Part shown: positions 16,372 to 25,763 of the stretch, piece by piece
Numbering within the stretch: position 1 is the stretch's first letter
Layout of the letters: each line of letters opens with the position of its first letter
NCBI GenBank assembly: GCA_030832185.1
Contig: JAURJQ010000010.1
Location: forward strand, 74,896 to 138,895
Reading direction: 5' to 3'
Source: Chitinophagales bacterium
GTDB taxonomy: Bacteria > Bacteroidota > Bacteroidia > Chitinophagales > JADJOU01
DNA length: 64,000 bases
Notes under the pieces: model-generated
Told to the model about the DNA's origin: nothing
Seen by the model: the letters and a program-made list of their open reading frames with translations, nothing else
Databases searched by the model: none
Program-made: the position numbers and the translations under genes

Positions 16372-17048
16372 TGAAATGGTTTTTTTGTTTTTCACTTTTC
16401 ACTTTTCATTTTTCACTTTTAAGTGGGCAGTTGAATTTTTATGAAAAAGGTAATAAGGCGCTATACTGGGGTATTTCTTTAGGTTTTAATAGTTCTAACT
16501 TCAGTATTGATAGACAATCTCATTCTGCATTAAATGATAGTATCTTGAGTGTCGAAGATAAATCCTCGCCAGGCTTTAATCTTGGGCTTATTGGGAATTG
16601 GCAGTTTAATCGATATTTCGATCTTCGATTCATTCCGAATATGACCTTTGCTGAAAAAAATATACAGTATAATACGAGAGACGGTATTGTAGATAATCGG
16701 ATCAAAACGACGTATATCACTCTTCCAGTTTGCGTGCGTTTTAAGTCTGAGCCTGTTAATGACTTGCGCGTGTTTGTCATAGCTGGTCTTAAATATGACT
16801 ACAATATAGACCCTCAAAATAGAACGGTTAATGAGCCAAATAGAATTAGCCTTAAAAAAAATGGTCTATCGGCGGAGTATGGTATAGGTATTCAGTATTT
16901 CTTTCCTTATTTTATTTTCTCTCCAGAATTGAAATATTCGCATAGCCTTATCAATATGCTCGACGGCAATCAAAGTGATTTAAATAACTCTGCCATTCGC
17001 GGTTTATATCCTCGCACCTTGGTCTTTACTTTAAATTTTGAAGGATAG
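16371..17048 (+). CDS. porT: PorT-family outer-membrane protein (T9SS)
   Basis: A 225-residue protein starting at the ATG that overlaps the menG stop. The signal peptide (FFCFSLFTFHFSLLSGQ) leads into beta-strand-rich sequence: LYWGISLGFNSSNFSI, WQFNRYFDLRFIPNMTFAEK, TYITLPVCVRFKSE, VFVIAGLKYDYNID, LSAEYGIGIQYFFPYFIFSPELKYSHSL and a final LYPRTLVFTLNFEG. This is an eight-strand barrel of the PorT family. PorT/SprT is needed for T9SS in Porphyromonas and Flavobacterium. Position after menG and final aromatic strand support it. Tandem TTTTCAC heptamers encode part of the signal peptide. Confidence 0.9.
   Translation: MKWFFCFSLFTFHFSLLSGQLNFYEKGNKALYWGISLGFNSSNFSIDRQSHSALNDSILSVEDKSSPGFNLGLIGNWQFNRYFDLRFIPNMTFAEKNIQYNTRDGIVDNRIKTTYITLPVCVRFKSEPVNDLRVFVIAGLKYDYNIDPQNRTVNEPNRISLKKNGLSAEYGIGIQYFFPYFIFSPELKYSHSLINMLDGNQSDLNNSAIRGLYPRTLVFTLNFEG
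16389..16416 (+). repeat. Tandem 7-bp repeat (TTTTCAC x4) in the porT signal-peptide codons
   Basis: Three exact TTTTCAC units and one TTTTCAT lie head to tail at 16389-16416. Because 7 is not a multiple of 3, gain or loss of one unit would shift the porT frame. Confidence 0.8.
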
Positions 17049-17051
17049 GTT

Positions 17052-17675
17052 ATGCCTCTAGTTTTAGAGTTTTGTGATGCAGATGTTTCGCTTATTGTCT
17101 ATCAAATGAAAGAGGAAGATAGCTTCTATTTAAATGGAATAGATTTTACTTCATTTGATCATAAGGAATATAACAATATAGTTAACCCTCAGAAAAGAAG
17201 ACAGTGGCTAGCTTCTCGATATTGGGTTAAAAAGTTGTCCAAGCAACACAATCAATTGTATCTAGAAAAGTCAGATTTAGGAAAGCCTTATTTTACAAAT
17301 TCACATTTGAAATTTTCCATATCCCACTCCAAGGATTATGTAGCTGTGATCTGTTCTGAAACCAAGGAGGTAGCTATTGATATAGAGGTCATTCAAGCTA
17401 AAATCCTAAAATTAAAAACTAAATTTCTTCATCCATTCGACTATGAGCAGGGATCAGATCTAGAGGAAATTACAAAAATATGGAGTGCAAAAGAAACTAT
17501 CTATAAGTATTATCACAGTAAGGCTCTATATTCTTTTAAAGAGCAAATAGGTATTTTGAGTTCGACTGCAATTTCTTTACCATATTCGATCTCCAATTTT
17601 CCTAATCAAAACAACCATGAGGTTTTCTATAAGAAAATAGAAGATTTGATTTTAACCTGGATTGTCGAAAACTAA
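17052..17675 (+). CDS. 4'-phosphopantetheinyl transferase superfamily protein
   Basis: A 207-residue protein with the Sfp/AcpT signature: LGKPYF, then LKFSISHSKDYVAVI, then VAIDIEVIQAK (the metal-binding D-x-E), and KIWSAKETIYKYY, whose W-S-x-K-E supplies the last ligands. It transfers phosphopantetheine from CoA to a carrier-protein serine. Without a polyketide or peptide synthetase nearby, acyl-carrier protein is the likely target. It follows porT by 3 bp and so ends the menG-porT operon. Confidence 0.92.
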   Translation: MPLVLEFCDADVSLIVYQMKEEDSFYLNGIDFTSFDHKEYNNIVNPQKRRQWLASRYWVKKLSKQHNQLYLEKSDLGKPYFTNSHLKFSISHSKDYVAVICSETKEVAIDIEVIQAKILKLKTKFLHPFDYEQGSDLEEITKIWSAKETIYKYYHSKALYSFKEQIGILSSTAISLPYSISNFPNQNNHEVFYKKIEDLILTWIVEN

Positions 17676-17719
17676 TTTCATAAGATTTAATATAATCCTA
17701 TACGACATTCATTTATTCG

Positions 17720-18940
17720 TCATTCTTTTAGCTCCCCTTCGCTTTTAGCTATAACACAGGTAGCCAAGCTATTTCCTATCACATTGGTAGAAGTGCGTGC
17801 CATATCCATGAGTTCATCCACCCCGAATATCAGATAAATAGGGGCGATGGGTAGATTGAGGTCAGAGGCAGTCGCTATTAAGATAACAAGGGAAGCTCTA
17901 GGCACCGCTGCTACACCTTTGCTGGTGAGCATGAGGATAAATAGCATGGAGAGTTGTTGTCCAAGCGTCAGTTCTATTCCCGATGCTTGCGCTACAAATA
18001 CAGTGGCAAGAGAGAGATAAAGTGTTGTACCATCTAGGTTGAAACTATAACCCATCGGTAAGACGAAGGAAACAATTTTTCTACTGCAGCCGAAATCTTC
18101 CAATGCTTTGAAAAGTTTAGGCAGAGCCGCATCTGAACTCGTCGTAGCAAAAGCTATCGATACAGGTTCTTTGATATGATGCCATAGTTTTTTCAAGTTA
18201 ATTTTGAAATAAAGTCCGATAGGCACTAAGGCAAAAAGAATCAAAGCTGCCAAGGCCCCATAAAGTGTTCCCACGAGTTTGAGTAGCGGCAGCAAAACGG
18301 ATACGCCCATGTGACCCACGGCATAGGCCATAGCAGCTCCGACCGCTAATGGTGCGAAATACATAATAATATTGGTTACTTTAAACATAGTTTCAGCCAG
18401 CCCATCGGCGAAGGTTATCATAGTATTTTTTGCTCCAGTAGGTGCTAGAGAAACTCCTAGCCCAAATAATATACTAAAAATGACTATTTGAAGAACCTTA
18501 CCTTCGGTTATCGCTTTTGTAATATTTTCAGGAAATACATCCAAAATATATTCTTCGAATGATTTTGGTTTTATCTGTTTGGTTTCTTCTACTTTTTCTA
18601 TTGCCTTTGCTTCGGCTTGCATATGTATTCCTTTTCCTGCTTGGGTTAGGTTGATGGCTCCGAGTCCGATAAACAAAGCCAAAGTCGTCACGACTTCAAA
18701 ATAAATAATAGATTTTAAGCCTAATTTTCCAATGTCTTTTAATTTGGAATGATGCGCTATACCTAAAACAATAGTTGCAAATATTAAAGGAGCTACGATC
18801 GTTTTAATTAGTCGAAGAAATATTTTAGAAATGAGTTGGAGTTTCTGCGAAAACTCAGGAAAAGCTATTCCTATTATGATTCCTAAGACCATAGAAATAA
18901 ATATCCAATGGGTTAGGCTTATTTTTTTGAGAAAATTCAT
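17720..18940 (-). CDS. Dicarboxylate/amino acid:cation symporter (DAACS, GltP/DctA family)
   Basis: A 406-residue transporter with about eight membrane helices and two re-entrant hairpins. The HP1 motif is FATTSSDAALPK (TSS core), helix 7 holds VLPMGYSFNLDGTTLYLSLATVFVAQ, HP2 is TSKGVAAVPRASLVILIAT and helix 8 is DELMDMARTSTNVIGNSLAT. The D of DMARTSTNV binds the amino-acid nitrogen in glutamate/aspartate carriers. Uptake is driven by Na+ or H+ at the inner membrane. An inserted charged loop (KAIEKVEETKQIKPKSFEEY) follows helix 3. Exact substrate is not certain. It is preceded by the terminator of the upstream lipoprotein gene, so it has its own promoter. Confidence 0.93.
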   Translation of the reverse strand: MNFLKKISLTHWIFISMVLGIIIGIAFPEFSQKLQLISKIFLRLIKTIVAPLIFATIVLGIAHHSKLKDIGKLGLKSIIYFEVVTTLALFIGLGAINLTQAGKGIHMQAEAKAIEKVEETKQIKPKSFEEYILDVFPENITKAITEGKVLQIVIFSILFGLGVSLAPTGAKNTMITFADGLAETMFKVTNIIMYFAPLAVGAAMAYAVGHMGVSVLLPLLKLVGTLYGALAALILFALVPIGLYFKINLKKLWHHIKEPVSIAFATTSSDAALPKLFKALEDFGCSRKIVSFVLPMGYSFNLDGTTLYLSLATVFVAQASGIELTLGQQLSMLFILMLTSKGVAAVPRASLVILIATASDLNLPIAPIYLIFGVDELMDMARTSTNVIGNSLATCVIAKSEGELKE

Positions 18941-18961
18941 TTTTCTAATTTTTGTAAATAT

Positions 18962-18987
18962 AAAAAAAGGAAGTCACTTGGACTTCC
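18962..18987 (-). terminator. Terminator of the lipoprotein gene at 19018
   Basis: Minus strand GGAAGTC (18987-18981), 5-nt loop, GACTTCC (18975-18969), then seven T. It lies 30 bp after the stop and just before the symporter start. Confidence 0.85.
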
Positions 18988-19017
18988 CTTTTTAGAAAAA
19001 AACATGTGTTTGAAAAT

Positions 19018-19977
19018 TCAAAGTGCTTTAATGGCTGCTTTGATGGCTGCTTCTGTTGATTCTGCGGGATTAGCAGAAGTTGTATAGTCTGCTGTTAAAG
19101 TAATATTAGGTTTGACTTCTAGATAGTGTTTGTTGTCTTTTTTGGAAACTATAACTATTGTGACGTTTAATCCTATTGGCGCAGTTGCATGATTGATGAA
19201 AAATGTTTGATTAGTCTTGTCAAATCCTTCCAATTTGATTACCGAATTAATTGATTTGAAATAGACATATATCTGTGTATTGATATGGTCAAATCCTTGA
19301 GGTGTTTTTACTTTGATTTCAGTTCTTGGTGAAGTTGAGTCATAATATCTATCACAGTTGAAGTATCCGAATGATTCAAATCCAAAGCTATAATTATAAT
19401 CTAGGTAAATTGTATCTAAGTCCTGTCTTACTGTATCCTTGACAATTTCCCAGTTGATTATGGTATCTCCTTGAATAGTATCACTGGCCTTTATATTTCC
19501 TCTAAAGAGATTCATTTCCGTTGAGTTCTGAGAAGTAGGAATCTTTGCCAATGGTTTTGCATCTTGATTAATAAGTAGCTGAGCATTATTAAAAGTTGCA
19601 TTAATAAAGAATTGGCCTCCAGAGATTAGAATTTTGCCATTTGATGTCGTTGTCTTGCCTGCTAATAGCATTTCTGGTCCAGTGAGCATTTCTTGAAGAA
19701 CTACCGTTACAGATCCCGAAGTTAAAATGGTCCCATCTTTCTTTTTGAAAGAATTAGGGTAGAAAGTTATATTCGTTCCTTTTTCTCCCACAATTGTTTT
19801 CAATTGACCCGCAGGAATAGAAAAACTTTGCATAGGTGGGCCTATGTTTTTAAATAAATCAGTCAAGGTGGATTGTTTCTTTGAAGAGCTGATTGCTTGC
19901 ACATCTTCCTTATAGCAACCTAAAATAGCGAAAAGTGATAAAATGATGACGACGTTTAATTTGATTTGCTTTTTCAT
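19018..19977 (-). CDS. Lipoprotein of unknown function
   Basis: A 319-residue protein with a lipobox signal peptide (IILSLFAILGC, cysteine about residue 21). The mature part begins with a low-complexity stretch and then FSIPAGQLKTIVGEKGTNITFYPNSF, with GSVTVVLQEMLTGPEMLLAGKTT and ILISGGQFFINATFN. This rhythm (glycine-bounded strands ending in a 'sGGqffi.A' turn) recalls the ZU5-like beta-sandwich repeats of many Bacteroidota surface lipoproteins, but that is a loose likeness. The mid part, LDYNYSFGFESFGYFNCDRYY, is reminiscent of the same group. No catalytic motif. Single gene with its own terminator. Confidence 0.75.
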   Translation of the reverse strand: MKKQIKLNVVIILSLFAILGCYKEDVQAISSSKKQSTLTDLFKNIGPPMQSFSIPAGQLKTIVGEKGTNITFYPNSFKKKDGTILTSGSVTVVLQEMLTGPEMLLAGKTTTSNGKILISGGQFFINATFNNAQLLINQDAKPLAKIPTSQNSTEMNLFRGNIKASDTIQGDTIINWEIVKDTVRQDLDTIYLDYNYSFGFESFGYFNCDRYYDSTSPRTEIKVKTPQGFDHINTQIYVYFKSINSVIKLEGFDKTNQTFFINHATAPIGLNVTIVIVSKKDNKHYLEVKPNITLTADYTTSANPAESTEAAIKAAIKAL

Positions 19978-20149
19978 ACTTTGGAGTTTTAAGTGTTCGA
20001 AAATTTAACGCAAAGATGCGGCCGAATAGTATTTGTTTTTTGTAAGAAAAAAAGAACTTTGTTAGATTAATAGAGATTTATCTTTAATTTCATTAACTTA
20101 AATAGGACTATGAAGTCATTTTTATGGATATTAGCATAAAATTCATTCA

Positions 20150-23100
20150 ATGAAATTAACTATTTCTCTCCTTCTTCTATGCAGTGGCTTGGTATCTCAA
20201 ACCTTCCAATCTCCCACCAACCCCTATTTCTGGAAAAATAAACTAGGCTCTAAGAGTGAATATTGGCAGCAGGATGTGGATTATACAATCAATGCTAAAT
20301 TAGACGAGAAAGAAGAGATTATCTCTGGAAAAGTAGAAATAATTTATACGAATAATTCGCCGCATGCGCTCAATGAATTATTTTTCAATCTATATCAAAA
20401 TGCATTTATAAAAGAATCCTATCTCTCTGATCTGCAAGAAGCGAATGGCAATAAAGTACGATTTGGCAAATGGGAAGAGGCTGGAAAAGGAAATGAGATA
20501 CTTTCATTAAAAGTAGATGGAGAAATCGTCAAGACAGAAATCGATGGTTCCATTATGAAAGCTTGGCTCAAAAAACCAATGCAACCCAATACAAATATAA
20601 AGATTGAAATCGGTTTTAAAACCTACTACAGTAAAGGAGGTGATACACGACGTAGGATGAAGTCCTATATCTACCAAGGATTAAAGCATTTCAATGGAGC
20701 TCATTGGTATCCGCGCTTAGCAGTTTATGATAGAAAATTTGGATGGTGTACCGATCAGCATTTAAATAGAGAATTTTATGGAGATTTCGGGAATTATAGA
20801 GTACATCTTGATTTTCCAGCGAACTACGTGGTAGAAGCTACTGGACTTCTACAAAATAGATCAGAGGTGCTCCCAGATACGTTAAGAAAGAAGCTAGATA
20901 TCTCCAATTATTGGAATCATCCTTGGGATACCATAGTTACCTATAATATTCCTATGAAAAAGGGAGAGCGAAAGGTTTGGAAATATTTTGCCGAGAATGT
21001 GCATGATTTTGCTTGGGTGGCAGGCCCACATTATCGTTTAGATGAAAAAAATTACAAAGGATTTAGCACTGTTGCCCTTGTTTTAGAACCTCACTGTAGT
21101 GGATGGAAAAATGCCTGCGATTTTTCAGCTAAAGTTATCAATGTGTATAGCAAAGATTTCGGTCAATTCGCTTATCCTAAAATGGTGGTAGCAGATTGTC
21201 AGGATGGAATGGAATATCCTATGCTCACTATGGACGGTGGTTCAGATCCTGGATATCGAGGATTATTGGCTCATGAAATAGGGCATAATTGGTTCTATGG
21301 GATGGTGAATAATAATGAAACCTATAGAGCATTATTGGATGAGGGATTTACGCAGTTTTTGACTGTATGGGCATTAGAAGCAATTGATGGAAAAAATATG
21401 TTCACTTCTGGAAAGCAGCCTAAGTATTTCATGCCAGCCGCTACCCGCAATGCCCGCTGCTATGACAGCTATATGCTCGATGCGATGAACCGTGATAAAA
21501 CTGAAATCAATGTGCATAGTGATGGCTTCAACGGCGCATTGGGACAAGGCGGCGGTTATCGAAGTGTATATAATAAAACGGCAACTATGCTTTACAATTT
21601 GCAGTATGTTTTAGGGGATAGTCTCTTTCAGCGAGCTATGAAGCATTATTTCAACCAATGGTCATTCAGACATCCATATGTAGAAGATTTTAGAAATTCA
21701 ATCATAGAATACACTAAGGTAGATTTGAATTGGTTTTTTGACCAATGGATAGAAACTTCTAAGGTGATAGATTATAAGATTTTCCCTTTAAAAAAAGCTG
21801 ATAGTGGACAATATCTGCTAAAGCTAAAGCGAAAAGCGGAAATGCAGTCACCATTAGACATTACTGTAGTAGGCGAGAGTGGTAAGCGGTATAATTTTTA
21901 TGTGCCCAATACATGGTTTGAAAAAGAGACAGAAGCCACCAAACTGCCGCGCTGGATAGGCTGGGACAATAAATTGAAGACGATATATACCACAAAAATT
22001 AATCTACCAGAGCCGCCTAAGTATGCGAGAATAGACACGAGTGGGAGATTAGCGGATATCAATGAATTGAACAATACAACTGCGTGTGCATGGAATTTAT
22101 TTTTTGATAGAAAAAATTCTCCACCTCGCGATAGACAGAATTATACAGTGTTATGGCGACCTGATTTTTGGTATAATAATTTTGATGGAATAAAAGCAGG
22201 AGCTCATTTTGAAGGCAGTTTGAATCGGAACTTTCATAATACAGAGCTCGATGTATGGATCAACACAAGGATAGGAAAGTGGAGTGTCCGCGATGCGGTT
22301 AATATCAATAGTCGTAATGCAGTGAATGATTTAGTATCTTTTCGATTTAGCTATCAATCTCCTACCCATAAGTTTATCAAAAACAGTGATGTGCGCTTGG
22401 AGGCAAGGCATATCGATGGGATTGCTTTAACTTCTCTTCGATGGAGAAAATCGTTTGAAAATTCTAATTATCTAACAATAGGAGGTAAGTCTATGCTGCG
22501 ATATAGAGGAGATCAAGACTATTATAATTACATGACTTCCATTCAGTGGAATCAGGCTTTGATGGCTAATACAAGTCTATGGCTAGAGTGGTTAAATAAC
22601 AAAAGTTTAGATCAAAATGTGGAACAAACCACAAGAGTTAAACTTCGTTCTTCTATCTTGTCCGTTGCGAATTATAGTTATCTCGAAGCTGAGCATAAGG
22701 AAACTATTAAACTGGATAAATTACTTTTTAAATGGAGATTTTTTGGAAGACTAGGAGCACACCAGACTACATTTATTCCTACGGAGGTACTCTTAAATGC
22801 TGGAGGTGCTAGCGGTGAAGAAATGCTTGAGAATAAGTTTATGCGGAGTGTTTCACCATTCCCAGATGTATTTACTAAAGGCAGTTTGTCGTCTTTATCG
22901 CAGGAGTTCTCTCATTTGCATTATGGCGGAGGTATTAATTTAAGAGGCTATTCATTTCGAAATATATTAGGAACAGGCTTAAATCAATATCAAATCTTTA
23001 ATCAAAATTCTGGCTTTTCATTGAATACTCAATTGAACTTTGAAAATATTTCTCCTATTAAGTTCCGCCAATTAGCTCGTACAATCGGGATAAATTTTTA

Positions 23101-23344
23101 TGTATTCGGCGATGTTGGCAGTCTCTCTAATTTTGATATGCCTAGTTTTTCCATAAATAAAGCACCAATATTAGCTGATGCAGGTTTCGGAACGGCATTA
23201 ACATGGAAAAAAGGAATCAAGTATCTAGGATTAGGGCCAATGACTTTCCGATTCGATATGCCATTCTATCTTTCACATCCTGCATTTGGTGAGCTGGAAC
23301 AATTTCAGTTTAGATGGCTAGTGGGAGTGGAACAGGCGTTTTAA
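20150..23344 (+). CDS. M1-family metallopeptidase fused to a predicted outer-membrane barrel
   Basis: A 1064-residue protein. After a signal peptide (about residues 1-17) comes the aminopeptidase N-like beta domain, then the catalytic domain with DGMEYPMLTMDGG near 353 (the exopeptidase loop) and the zinc site HEIGH (375-379), whose third ligand E398 lies 18 residues on in LLDEGF. VYNKTATMLYNL is also typical. After residue ~640 the M1 part ends. The last ~400 residues are alternating, aromatic-bounded beta strands, with GGGINLRGYSFRN (as in Omp85-type barrels) and an aromatic C-terminus (GVEQAF). This suggests a peptidase tethered to its own barrel. The zinc peptidase call is firm; the barrel is inference from pattern. 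Confidence 0.9.
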   Translation: MKLTISLLLLCSGLVSQTFQSPTNPYFWKNKLGSKSEYWQQDVDYTINAKLDEKEEIISGKVEIIYTNNSPHALNELFFNLYQNAFIKESYLSDLQEANGNKVRFGKWEEAGKGNEILSLKVDGEIVKTEIDGSIMKAWLKKPMQPNTNIKIEIGFKTYYSKGGDTRRRMKSYIYQGLKHFNGAHWYPRLAVYDRKFGWCTDQHLNREFYGDFGNYRVHLDFPANYVVEATGLLQNRSEVLPDTLRKKLDISNYWNHPWDTIVTYNIPMKKGERKVWKYFAENVHDFAWVAGPHYRLDEKNYKGFSTVALVLEPHCSGWKNACDFSAKVINVYSKDFGQFAYPKMVVADCQDGMEYPMLTMDGGSDPGYRGLLAHEIGHNWFYGMVNNNETYRALLDEGFTQFLTVWALEAIDGKNMFTSGKQPKYFMPAATRNARCYDSYMLDAMNRDKTEINVHSDGFNGALGQGGGYRSVYNKTATMLYNLQYVLGDSLFQRAMKHYFNQWSFRHPYVEDFRNSIIEYTKVDLNWFFDQWIETSKVIDYKIFPLKKADSGQYLLKLKRKAEMQSPLDITVVGESGKRYNFYVPNTWFEKETEATKLPRWIGWDNKLKTIYTTKINLPEPPKYARIDTSGRLADINELNNTTACAWNLFFDRKNSPPRDRQNYTVLWRPDFWYNNFDGIKAGAHFEGSLNRNFHNTELDVWINTRIGKWSVRDAVNINSRNAVNDLVSFRFSYQSPTHKFIKNSDVRLEARHIDGIALTSLRWRKSFENSNYLTIGGKSMLRYRGDQDYYNYMTSIQWNQALMANTSLWLEWLNNKSLDQNVEQTTRVKLRSSILSVANYSYLEAEHKETIKLDKLLFKWRFFGRLGAHQTTFIPTEVLLNAGGASGEEMLENKFMRSVSPFPDVFTKGSLSSLSQEFSHLHYGGGINLRGYSFRNILGTGLNQYQIFNQNSGFSLNTQLNFENISPIKFRQLARTIGINFYVFGDVGSLSNFDMPSFSINKAPILADAGFGTALTWKKGIKYLGLGPMTFRFDMPFYLSHPAFGELEQFQFRWLVGVEQAF

Positions 23345-23345
23345 T

Positions 23346-24545
23346 CTAGTTTTTGTCTCTTGTTTTCAATAAACTATCTGCTAAATAGGCATATTGTTCT
23401 ATAGAATTATAAAGCTGTGCTGAAATTCTAAAATACTGCTTTGGTGCTTGTGGAAAAAAGAAACAAGGCACTTCTATCTTATACTGATCATAGAGAATAT
23501 TCTTCACTTCTGTATAGTAATTAAAATTAGTCGATGGGATTTTATCATCCCAGAGGGGTATAGTGACTATATTTCCTAGCATAGATTTTGGTACGGGCAA
23601 ATCTACTTCTAGTTTTTCAGCTAATAAAGTAGCACCTTCCAATGCGAGTGATTTGTTTCGTTTTTTTATTTCGTCCCAACCGCCGCTTACCAATGATGGT
23701 AGATATTCTAGAGCATCCTTTATACATAAATATGCACTATAATCTTTGGTACCTTCCCAGATAAATTGATTGGACCAATGTGCTTCATGATCTGTATCCC
23801 AGTCGTTGTAAAAACTATAAAAGACAGGCTTGAATTCTTTCTGGTTTTTTGGATGCACATATACAAATGCAGACCCTTTGGGCGAGCATATCCATTTATG
23901 GCAATTGGCGACAAAATAATCTGCACCCAATTCATCTAAAACAAAATCGACCATGCCTGGAGCATGAGCGGCGTCTACTATCACTCGTATACCTTTGCTT
24001 TGCAATAATTCTATGATTTTTTTGATAGGGAATATAATGCCTGTAGCCGAAGAAATATAATCTATCATCGCTATGGATGTGCGAGGACCAATGCCATCCT
24101 GTATCACTTCTAATATTTGACTTTCATCATGAAGTGGAAAGGGGATATTTACTTTGATGATTTCATTTCCTTTGCGCTCCCCAATCTTATGAAATGCATG
24201 CAGACAGGCTCCATACCCATGATTAGTAGTGAGCCATTGCTTTTTAGTTTCATTTATATTATGCAAAATATGATTTATGCCGATGGTGGTGTTTGGCACC
24301 ATATAGATATTGTGTTCACTCGTTCCTATGAATTCAGCCAGAGCTTTTTTATTGGCATAATACAATGGATACCATTGGCGAACAGAGAAATCTACAGGCT
24401 CACTTTCCAGTAAATCTATATACTCTTTTTGTTTTTCGGTTATAAATTTAGGATTGGCGCCAAATGAACCATGGTTGAGAAATACGATATCTTTTCGTAA
24501 ATTCCAATACTGAGAAAAAGAAGAAGGCTTAGGGAGAGATGACAT
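23346..24545 (-). CDS. Aminotransferase class V-fold PLP enzyme (isopenicillin N epimerase-like)
   Basis: A 399-residue protein with the class V fold. FLNHGSFGANP lies near the N-terminus, IVDAAHAPGMVDF carries the aspartate that binds the pyridine nitrogen and VANCHKWICSPKGSAF has the PLP-binding lysine. FFFPQAPKQYFRISAQLYN closes the small domain. This sub-group is usually named isopenicillin N epimerase-like or cysteine desulfurase-like; actual reactions vary, and no antibiotic role should be inferred. It lies 14 bp after the glycosyltransferase gene on the same strand and meets the M1 peptidase gene tail to tail with one base between stops. Confidence 0.9.
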   Translation of the reverse strand: MSSLPKPSSFSQYWNLRKDIVFLNHGSFGANPKFITEKQKEYIDLLESEPVDFSVRQWYPLYYANKKALAEFIGTSEHNIYMVPNTTIGINHILHNINETKKQWLTTNHGYGACLHAFHKIGERKGNEIIKVNIPFPLHDESQILEVIQDGIGPRTSIAMIDYISSATGIIFPIKKIIELLQSKGIRVIVDAAHAPGMVDFVLDELGADYFVANCHKWICSPKGSAFVYVHPKNQKEFKPVFYSFYNDWDTDHEAHWSNQFIWEGTKDYSAYLCIKDALEYLPSLVSGGWDEIKKRNKSLALEGATLLAEKLEVDLPVPKSMLGNIVTIPLWDDKIPSTNFNYYTEVKNILYDQYKIEVPCFFFPQAPKQYFRISAQLYNSIEQYAYLADSLLKTRDKN

Positions 24546-24559
24546 GGAGAAATGGTGTT

Positions 24560-25729
24560 TTATTTTTTTGCAATGTCTATAATAGCCATGGTCATTATAT
24601 CCCAGCTATATTTTAGTTTCTCCCTCTTGAGATTTTTTTTGAAGGATTCTTCTAGCTTTCTGTCAAAATACTCATTTATTTTATTGGCAATAGAGAATTC
24701 ATTAGGCTCTGCTATCAGACCTACTTCACCATCCGGCACCATAGCAGTGAGTCCTCCTACATTAGTCACCACCATAGGTATCTCAAAATGATATGCCAGT
24801 GGAGTCACTCCACTCTGTGTTGCTGATTTATAGGGTTGAACTACAAGATCACTCGCACAGAAATAATATTTCACTTCACTATCTGTTATAAAATTCGTTT
24901 TGAGTATGACTCGATCCGTAAGCTTTAGCTCATCTATTAGCTTTAGATATGGTTGAGCATCTTCATAAAACTCACCTGCTACAATTATTTTCAAACTTGG
25001 GTTTTGAATCATTTTCATGCCATGAAGAAGAAGATCTAGGCCTTTATATTTTCTAATAAATCCGAAGAACAAAAGGTAGGAATCATCTTTATTTAAATTC
25101 AAATGTTCTTTCGCTTCATTCTTACTCATGGTGTCTCCAAAATTATCATAGAGAGGATGGGGAATAGATTTTTTCTTTTTATTTTTCGTTGAAAATAAAT
25201 CTAAATCCGCCAATACCTTTTCACTCATGGTGATGAAACCATCTATTGGTTGGATAAAATAGCTTGTAAACAAACTATCTCCAATTCTTTTTTCATGAGG
25301 TATTATGTTGTCAGCTATACATACAATTTTCGTATGCTTGTTTAATTTTACTAATCTCAAAATAGTGCCGAGGCAAGGCCCCATAAACGGCAGCCAATAT
25401 CGAACTATTATAATATCGGGTTTTAAATTTTTAAGGTCCCAGCCTATTTTGAGCCAATTTAATGGGTTGATAGAATTTATGGCTACTTTAATGTCGAGAT
25501 TGCTTGGTGCGGGTTCATCTGAGAATTGTGACTTTCCAGGAAATAGAAAGCTAGGATACTGCAAACTAAAAGTATAAATAGAGGCTTGATGTCCTTTTGA
25601 TAGAAAGGCATTACAGAGCCTTTCGTTATATGTAGCCAATCCACCTCTCAATGGATGCGCTGGGCCTAAAATAACTATTTTACTCAACCTTGTATTGTGA
25701 TGCTTTAATTCAAGGTCCAAAGTATTCAA
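24560..25729 (-). CDS. Glycosyltransferase family 4-type (GT-B)
   Basis: A 389-residue GT-B enzyme. KIVILGPAHPLRGGLATYNERL is the acceptor-side N-terminal loop. The C-terminal nucleotide-sugar domain has LLFFGFIRKYKGLDLLLHGM, LKIIVAGEF, FCASDLVVQPYKSATQSGVTPLAYHFEIPMV and GLIAEPNEFSIA. The E-x7-E pattern of the GT4 family is only partly kept. It is a retaining glycosyltransferase of unknown sugar and acceptor, perhaps surface polysaccharide. It heads a pair with the class V aminotransferase and is divergent from the DUF3078 gene, with only 34 bp between starts. Confidence 0.88.
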   Translation of the reverse strand: MNTLDLELKHHNTRLSKIVILGPAHPLRGGLATYNERLCNAFLSKGHQASIYTFSLQYPSFLFPGKSQFSDEPAPSNLDIKVAINSINPLNWLKIGWDLKNLKPDIIIVRYWLPFMGPCLGTILRLVKLNKHTKIVCIADNIIPHEKRIGDSLFTSYFIQPIDGFITMSEKVLADLDLFSTKNKKKKSIPHPLYDNFGDTMSKNEAKEHLNLNKDDSYLLFFGFIRKYKGLDLLLHGMKMIQNPSLKIIVAGEFYEDAQPYLKLIDELKLTDRVILKTNFITDSEVKYYFCASDLVVQPYKSATQSGVTPLAYHFEIPMVVTNVGGLTAMVPDGEVGLIAEPNEFSIANKINEYFDRKLEESFKKNLKREKLKYSWDIMTMAIIDIAKK

Positions 25730-25736
25730 AAAAAAT

Positions 25737-25744
25737 TATCTTTG
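25737..25744 (+). promoter_or_regulatory. -7 box TATCTTTG before the DUF3078 gene
   Basis: TATCTTTG lies 19 bp before the ATG at 25764, in the short divergent gap. No spaced TTG. Confidence 0.45.
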
Positions 25745-25763
25745 ACTGCTAAAAATTATCTTA

